Of a stretch of DNA of 64,000 bases, positions 59,911 to 64,000 are shown in pieces. Position 1 is the first letter of the stretch, and each line of letters opens with the position of its first letter. Made by a program: the position numbers and the translations under genes. This DNA comes from Streptomyces rishiriensis (GTDB taxonomy: Bacteria; Actinomycetota; Actinomycetes; Streptomycetales; Streptomycetaceae), in contig NZ_BEWA01000002.1 of the NCBI RefSeq assembly GCF_003112535.1, forward strand, positions 496,001 through 560,000. The letters are read 5' to 3'. The notes beneath the pieces were generated by a model. The model saw only the letters and a program-made list of their open reading frames with translations. It had not been told where the DNA came from and searched no databases.

Positions 59911-60711
59911 TCACCCACCCTGCACCACCACCCGCCGCGTCGCCGCCCGCTGCACCGCACGCCCCAGCACCAGCAGCACCACCGCCCACACCGCCTGGAA
60001 CGCGAACGCCGACCACGGATCGACCACGCCCATCAGCACGTCCGCCGGCATCTGCAACAACGCCGCCCACGGCAACGCCGCCATGATCTCGCCCAACGGC
60101 TGCGGAAACGCGTTCAACGGCAACGCCATCCCCGAACAGAACATCCCCGTCACCACCAGCGCCTGCAACGCACCCGTCCCGTCCAGCGTCCAGAACCCGG
60201 TCAACGCCACCAGGAACCGGATCCCGTAACTCACCGCCATCGCCAGCGCGACCGCCACCAGGAACGCCGACCACAGAGCCGGATCACGCGGCAACGCCGT
60301 CGGGAAGAACAACGCCCCGAACACGAACGGGATCACCCCGCGCCCCACCAACTGGAACACCGCCCGGCCCACGTCCACCGCCAGCCACCACGCCTGCAGA
60401 TCGGCCGGCCGGTACAGATCGACCGCCACGTCCCCCGAGCGGATGCGCTCGATGAGATCCGTCTCGAAACCGCCGCCCTGGATCGCCAGCGTCGCGAACA
60501 GCGCCTGCCCCAGCCACACATAGGTCACCGCCTGTGACTGGTCGTAACCCCCCAGATGCGGCCGCTCGTCCCACAACGCCAGGTATGTGTAGACGAGGAT
60601 CAGGCCGAAAACCGTGTTGGTGAACACCCCCGCGGCCGTGGCCACCCGGTAGGTCGCGTACCTTCGGAAACTCCCCACGGCGACGACCGCGTACAACCGC
60701 GCCGATCCCAA
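59911..60711 (-). CDS. ABC-2-type permease (DUF990-like), first subunit
   Basis: 266 residues, six helices; equivalent linker ERIRSGDVAVDLYRPADLQA. The TTG start lies five bases after a perfect AGGAGGAGGG, so it is chosen over upstream readings. First gene of a four-gene operon (two permeases, ATPase, DUF1707 protein). Substrate unknown; homologues are often annotated as daunorubicin-type or polysaccharide exporters without evidence. Divergent from the penicillin-binding protein across 233 bp. Confidence 0.85.
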   Translation of the reverse strand: MGSARLYAVVAVGSFRRYATYRVATAAGVFTNTVFGLILVYTYLALWDERPHLGGYDQSQAVTYVWLGQALFATLAIQGGGFETDLIERIRSGDVAVDLYRPADLQAWWLAVDVGRAVFQLVGRGVIPFVFGALFFPTALPRDPALWSAFLVAVALAMAVSYGIRFLVALTGFWTLDGTGALQALVVTGMFCSGMALPLNAFPQPLGEIMAALPWAALLQMPADVLMGVVDPWSAFAFQAVWAVVLLVLGRAVQRAATRRVVVQGG

Positions 60712-60944
60712 GGCAACCCTCCTCCTCGCCCACGAGTCACCCCTGGTAACCCCCTTCGACACCGAAGCGCAGGAGCTTAGTGCGCCCGTGCCGTCGCGTG
60801 CCACGCGATTTCCGGCACAACACGCACCGATTGTCGGGAACGGAACGCTGGGTGCGAGAGTCTCTAACAGAGGGCGCAGAAGGCGTACGAGGCTTACGAG
60901 GCGTACGGGAACGTACCCACGCGACATCAGGAGTCCTGCAACAC

Positions 60945-63365
60945 ATGAGTGACGATCCGCAGCCGCAGCAGCCGACCGAAGGCTGGGCACCAGGAAAGCC
61001 CGAGGCAGGTGACGGAGGAAGCGAGAACAAGGTGAAGCGACCCAAGCGCACCGGATGGCGCCGCCTCCTGCCCACCTGGCGGATGGTGCTGGGCACGTTC
61101 GTCCTCGGCGTCCTGGTCGTCGTCGGCCTCTTCTTCCTCGGCTACTCCATGGTCAACATCCCGCCGGCCAACGCCGTCGCCATGAAGCAGTCCAACGTCT
61201 ATCTGTACGCCGACGGCACCGAGATCGCCCGCGACGGCACCGTCAACCGCGAGAACGTCGACCTCTCCCAGATCTCCAAGGACGCCCAGCACGCCGTCCT
61301 GGCCGCCGAGGACCGCGACTTCTACACCGAGTCCGCCATCGACCCCAAGGCGATGCTCCGGGCCGGCTGGAACACCGCCACCGGCAAGGGCAAGCAGTCC
61401 GGCTCCACCATCACCCAGCAGTACGTGAAGAACTACTACCTCGCGCAGGAACAGACCGTCACGCGCAAGTTCAAGGAATTCTTCATCTCGATCAAGCTCG
61501 ACCGCGAGAAGTCCAAGGACGACATCCTCGAGGGCTACCTCAACACCAGCTACTTCGGCCGCAACGCCTACGGCATGCAGGCCGCCGCCAAGGCCTACTA
61601 CGGCGTCGAAGCCGCCAAGCTCACCCCCGCCCAGGGCGCCTACCTCGCCGCCCTGGTCAACGCGCCCAGCGAGTACGACGTGATCGCCCACCCCGAGAAC
61701 AAGGCCGCCGCCCAGGCCCGCTGGAACTACGTCCTCGACGGCATGGTGACCAAGGGCTGGCTCAGCCAGGCCGCGCGCAGCGGCATGAAGTTCCCCGCGC
61801 CCAAGGAGACCTCCGGCGCCGACAACGGCATGTCCGGACAGCGCGGCTACCTCGTCAACGCGATCAAGGACTACCTGAAGAACAACAAGATCGTCACCTC
61901 GGACGAGCTGGAGGGCGGCGGCTACCGCATCACCACCACCCTCGACAAGAACAAGCAGAAGGCCTTCGTCGACGCCGTCAACGACAAGCTCATGTCCAAG
62001 CTCGACCCGAAGAAGCGCAAGGTCGACTCGTACGTCCGCGCGGGCGGCGCCGCCGTCGACCCCAAGACCGGCAAGATCCTCGCCATGTACGGCGGCGTCG
62101 ACTACGTCAAGCAGTACACCAACAACGCCACCCGCCAGGACTTCCAGGTCGGCTCCACCTTCAAGCCGTTCGTCTTCACCTCCGCCGTCCAGAACGACTC
62201 CACCACCCAGGACGGCCGCCAGATCACCCCCAACACGATCTACAGCGGCACCAACAAGCGCCCCGTCCAGGGCTGGTCCGGCCCCTCGTACGCCCCCGAG
62301 AACGAGGACTACGTCAACTACGGCGACATCAACGTGCGCACCGCCACCGACAAGTCCGTCAACTCGGTGTACGCACAGATGGCCGTCGACGTCGGCCCCT
62401 CCAAGGTCAAGCAGACCGCGATCGACCTCGGCCTGCCCACCTCGACCCCCGACCTGCAGCCCTACCCCTCCATCGCCCTCGGCACCGCCAACGCCAGCGT
62501 CCTGAACATGGCCGAGGCCTACGCCACCCTCGCCAACCACGGCAAGCACGGCGCCTACGCCCTGATCAGCAAGGTCACCAAGGAGGGCTCCGACGTGATG
62601 GAGCTCCCCGCGTTCAAGGCCTCCCAGGTCGTCAGCCGCGAAGCCGCCGACACCACGACCTCCGTGCTGCGCAGCGTCGTCGAGAACGGCACCGCCACCG
62701 AGGCCCTCGCCGCCGGCCGCCCCGCCGCCGGCAAGACGGGCACCGCCGAAGAGGACCAGGCCGCCTGGTTCGCCGGCTACACCCCCGACCTCGCCACCGT
62801 CGTCGCCGTCATGGGCCAGGACCCCGAGACCGCCCACCACAAGTCCCTCAAGGGCGCCATGGGCCTGGCCCGCATCAACGGCGGCGGCGCGCCCACCCAG
62901 ATCTGGGCCCAGTTCACCAGGAACGCCCTCAAGGGCACCCCGGCCTCGGAGTTCAACCTCCAGATCCAGGACGGCGGCGAGGAATCCGCCTACCCGTCCG
63001 CCCCGCCCTCCTCGGAGAAGCCCAGCGCCGGCGAATCCGCCGGCAGCACCCCGTCCGGCGACGGCACCAAGGGCCAGACGCAGGGCCAGACCCAGGGCCA
63101 GACGGGCGGCGGCAACACCACCGGCGGCGCCACCGGCAACACCGCCGCCGGCACCGGCACCCACGGCGGCGCGTCCACCGGCACCACCTCGACCGGCGCC
63201 ACCGGCGGCAGCCCCACCACGGGGGGCACCACCTCGGGCGCCGACTCCGGCGGCGCCGACGGCGGCACCACGGCCGGAACCACCGACGGCGGCGCCACCG
63301 GCGACCCCGGCAACTCGGGGGGCACCACCGTCGGCCCGCAGCTCACGCCCGTCCGCCGCGACTGA
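60945..63365 (+). CDS. Class A penicillin-binding protein (transglycosylase/transpeptidase)
   Basis: 806-residue bifunctional peptidoglycan synthase. Basic cytosolic start, one helix (MVLGTFVLGVLVVVGLFFLG), GT51 glycosyltransferase with catalytic Glu in AAEDRDFY (about residue 121) and STITQQYVKNYY, then a transpeptidase with Ser in GSTFKPF (about 403), SVN in DKSVNSVYAQ (about 470) and KTG in AGKTGTAEE (about 597). The last ~120 residues are a Gly/Thr/Ser-rich tail with GQTQGQTQGQT, probably crossing or interacting with the wall. ATG 60945 has CAGGAG about 11 bases upstream. Stands alone. Confidence 0.95.
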   Translation: MSDDPQPQQPTEGWAPGKPEAGDGGSENKVKRPKRTGWRRLLPTWRMVLGTFVLGVLVVVGLFFLGYSMVNIPPANAVAMKQSNVYLYADGTEIARDGTVNRENVDLSQISKDAQHAVLAAEDRDFYTESAIDPKAMLRAGWNTATGKGKQSGSTITQQYVKNYYLAQEQTVTRKFKEFFISIKLDREKSKDDILEGYLNTSYFGRNAYGMQAAAKAYYGVEAAKLTPAQGAYLAALVNAPSEYDVIAHPENKAAAQARWNYVLDGMVTKGWLSQAARSGMKFPAPKETSGADNGMSGQRGYLVNAIKDYLKNNKIVTSDELEGGGYRITTTLDKNKQKAFVDAVNDKLMSKLDPKKRKVDSYVRAGGAAVDPKTGKILAMYGGVDYVKQYTNNATRQDFQVGSTFKPFVFTSAVQNDSTTQDGRQITPNTIYSGTNKRPVQGWSGPSYAPENEDYVNYGDINVRTATDKSVNSVYAQMAVDVGPSKVKQTAIDLGLPTSTPDLQPYPSIALGTANASVLNMAEAYATLANHGKHGAYALISKVTKEGSDVMELPAFKASQVVSREAADTTTSVLRSVVENGTATEALAAGRPAAGKTGTAEEDQAAWFAGYTPDLATVVAVMGQDPETAHHKSLKGAMGLARINGGGAPTQIWAQFTRNALKGTPASEFNLQIQDGGEESAYPSAPPSSEKPSAGESAGSTPSGDGTKGQTQGQTQGQTGGGNTTGGATGNTAAGTGTHGGASTGTTSTGATGGSPTTGGTTSGADSGGADGGTTAGTTDGGATGDPGNSGGTTVGPQLTPVRRD

Positions 63366-63456
63366 CGCCCGGCACGGCGGACGTCCGGCACGCACAGCGG
63401 GCGTCCGTCACAGCCGGCGTCCGCACCGGCCGCCGCCCCTGCACAGAGACCGCGAA

Positions 63457-63486
63457 AAGGGCTGGTGACCATGGTCACCAGCCCTT
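63457..63486. terminator. Perfect 30-bp palindrome, bidirectional terminator
   Basis: AAGGGCTGGTGACCA and its exact complement, with no loop bases, 91 bp after the PBP stop and 32 bp before the end of the GroES-like gene. No T-run. Confidence 0.7.
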
Positions 63487-63517
63487 CGAGCCACCGTTTC
63501 ACGGAGGCCCGGACGTC

Positions 63518-63874
63518 TCAGAGGTACAGACCCGTCGAGTCCTCCGACCCCTCGAACCGGTCCGCGGCGACGGCGTGCAGATCGCGCTCCCGCATCAGCA
63601 CATACGCCACGCCCCGCACCTCCACCTCCGCCCGGTCCTCCGGGTCGTACAGCACCCGGTCACCCGGCTCCACGGTCCGCACGTTCTGCCCCACCGCGAC
63701 GACCGCCGCCCACGCCAGCCGGCGACCGACGGCCGCGGTGGCGGGAATCAGGATGCCGCCACCGGAACGCCGCTCGCCCTCGCCGGTCTCCTGCCGCACG
63801 AGCACACGGTCGTGCAGCATCCGGATGGGCAGCTTGTCGTGCCGGGGATCGAGGTCGTCTCTCTTGGCGCTCAC
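63518..63874 (-). CDS. GroES-like (Cpn10-fold) co-chaperonin homologue
   Basis: 118 residues. LPIRMLHDRVLVRQETGEGE, SGGGILIPATA, VVAVGQNVRTVEPGDRVLYD and VLMRERDLHAV follow the Cpn10 beta-barrel; the mobile-loop region GERRSGGGILIPA is kept. The C-terminal ~20 residues and the N-terminal ~15 are extra. A separate canonical groES usually precedes groEL in Streptomyces, so this is probably a divergent homologue. GTG start lies seven bases after a TAGGTT box, so leaderless. Confidence 0.88.
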   Translation of the reverse strand: MSAKRDDLDPRHDKLPIRMLHDRVLVRQETGEGERRSGGGILIPATAAVGRRLAWAAVVAVGQNVRTVEPGDRVLYDPEDRAEVEVRGVAYVLMRERDLHAVAADRFEGSEDSTGLYL

Positions 63875-63881
63875 AGCACTG

Positions 63882-63887
63882 AACCTA
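63882..63887 (-). promoter_or_regulatory. -10 box of a leaderless promoter (GroES-like gene)
   Basis: TAGGTT on the minus strand, seven bases before GTG 63874. Confidence 0.55.
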
Positions 63888-63940
63888 CCTGTCCGCAGCC
63901 GATGCGTGAGCGGGCGGGTCCGGGGCGGCCCCGGGCGGGA

Positions 63941-64000
63941 TCACCCCCGGCGACGACGGGCGCCCAGGGCCAGCAGCCCCACGACGCCGACGACGACGAG
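63941..64000 (-). CDS. C-terminal end of an unidentified membrane protein
   Basis: Nineteen codons before a TGA, reading VVVGVVGLLALGARRRRG: a hydrophobic helix end followed by a basic tail. The rest lies outside the window. DUF3618-type or sortase-substrate tails look like this; identity cannot be decided. Confidence 0.55.
   Translation of the reverse strand, partial: LVVVGVVGLLALGARRRRG

Noticed and set aside
60927..63395. An 822-codon minus-strand reading opposite the PBP gene
   Set aside because: Antisense shadow; the plus strand has all GT51 and transpeptidase motifs.

Overview
The window is chromosomal DNA of a high-GC actinomycete, almost certainly a Streptomyces. Evidence: very high GC with G/C at third codon positions; GTG and TTG starts; TAnnnT boxes 6-7 nt before leaderless starts; class E and class F sortases and an LAxTG-type surface protein; a DasR-like box beside an AA10 chitin oxygenase; and a WhiJ-type cluster (DUF5753 regulator, DUF397, DUF6879, RsbW-like ATPase). 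Species cannot be told from the sequence alone.

Layout. 1-8 kb: a small-molecule uptake and catabolism cluster. An ABC importer matching EhuB-C-D-A (ectoine/hydroxyectoine type) has an IclR regulator downstream; upstream lie a cupin, a D-2-hydroxyacid dehydrogenase, an Asp/Glu-racemase-fold enzyme preceded by the relic of a second copy, and a truncated luciferase-like monooxygenase. 8-14 kb: two identical tRNA-Lys(CTT) genes, each followed by a strong hairpin, flank an AMP-forming acyl ligase, a DUF3592 protein, a chitin-active LPMO, an SPFH protein and an NlpC/P60-like hydrolase. 14-26 kb: surface and housekeeping functions: a secreted protein with its class F sortase, a HAD-IIA phosphatase, an LARTG-anchored protein, a ROK repressor divergent from a Gfo/Idh/MocA oxidoreductase across a 27-bp palindrome, an FAH-family enzyme, a second YidC with DUF6412, a membrane protein-GntR pair with two matching operators, a class E sortase and a GH30 glycosidase.

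27-35 kb is an accessory, defence-like stretch with more A/T-containing codons: a SEC-C protein, a Vsr-type endonuclease, a 1047-aa PLD nuclease-SF2 helicase-DUF3427 protein, then an RsbW-like ATPase, an XRE/DUF5753 regulator, DUF397 and a DUF6879 protein, and a HAD hydrolase. 35-38 kb: an ECF sigma factor coupled to a CU044_5270-type membrane protein, with a near-copy of the sigma gene's leader inside its own 3' end.

38.7-50.6 kb is a polymorphic toxin locus on the minus strand: a 1467-aa LamG protein, a 2283-aa RHS/SpvB-like protein with a Hint peptidase and a ~108-aa C-terminal toxin, and an overlapping DUF2247-like immunity gene. 50.9-64 kb: a GlxA-type AraC regulator, DUF2269 membrane protein, MFS transporter, DUF445 protein, secreted SGNH hydrolase, a four-gene ABC exporter/DUF1707 operon, a class A penicillin-binding protein, a GroES-like protein and the tail of one more gene.

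The strongest leads for new biology are the Vsr/PLD-helicase pair, the toxin-immunity locus, the duplicated sigma-factor leader, and the degenerating racemase pair next to the Ehu importer.
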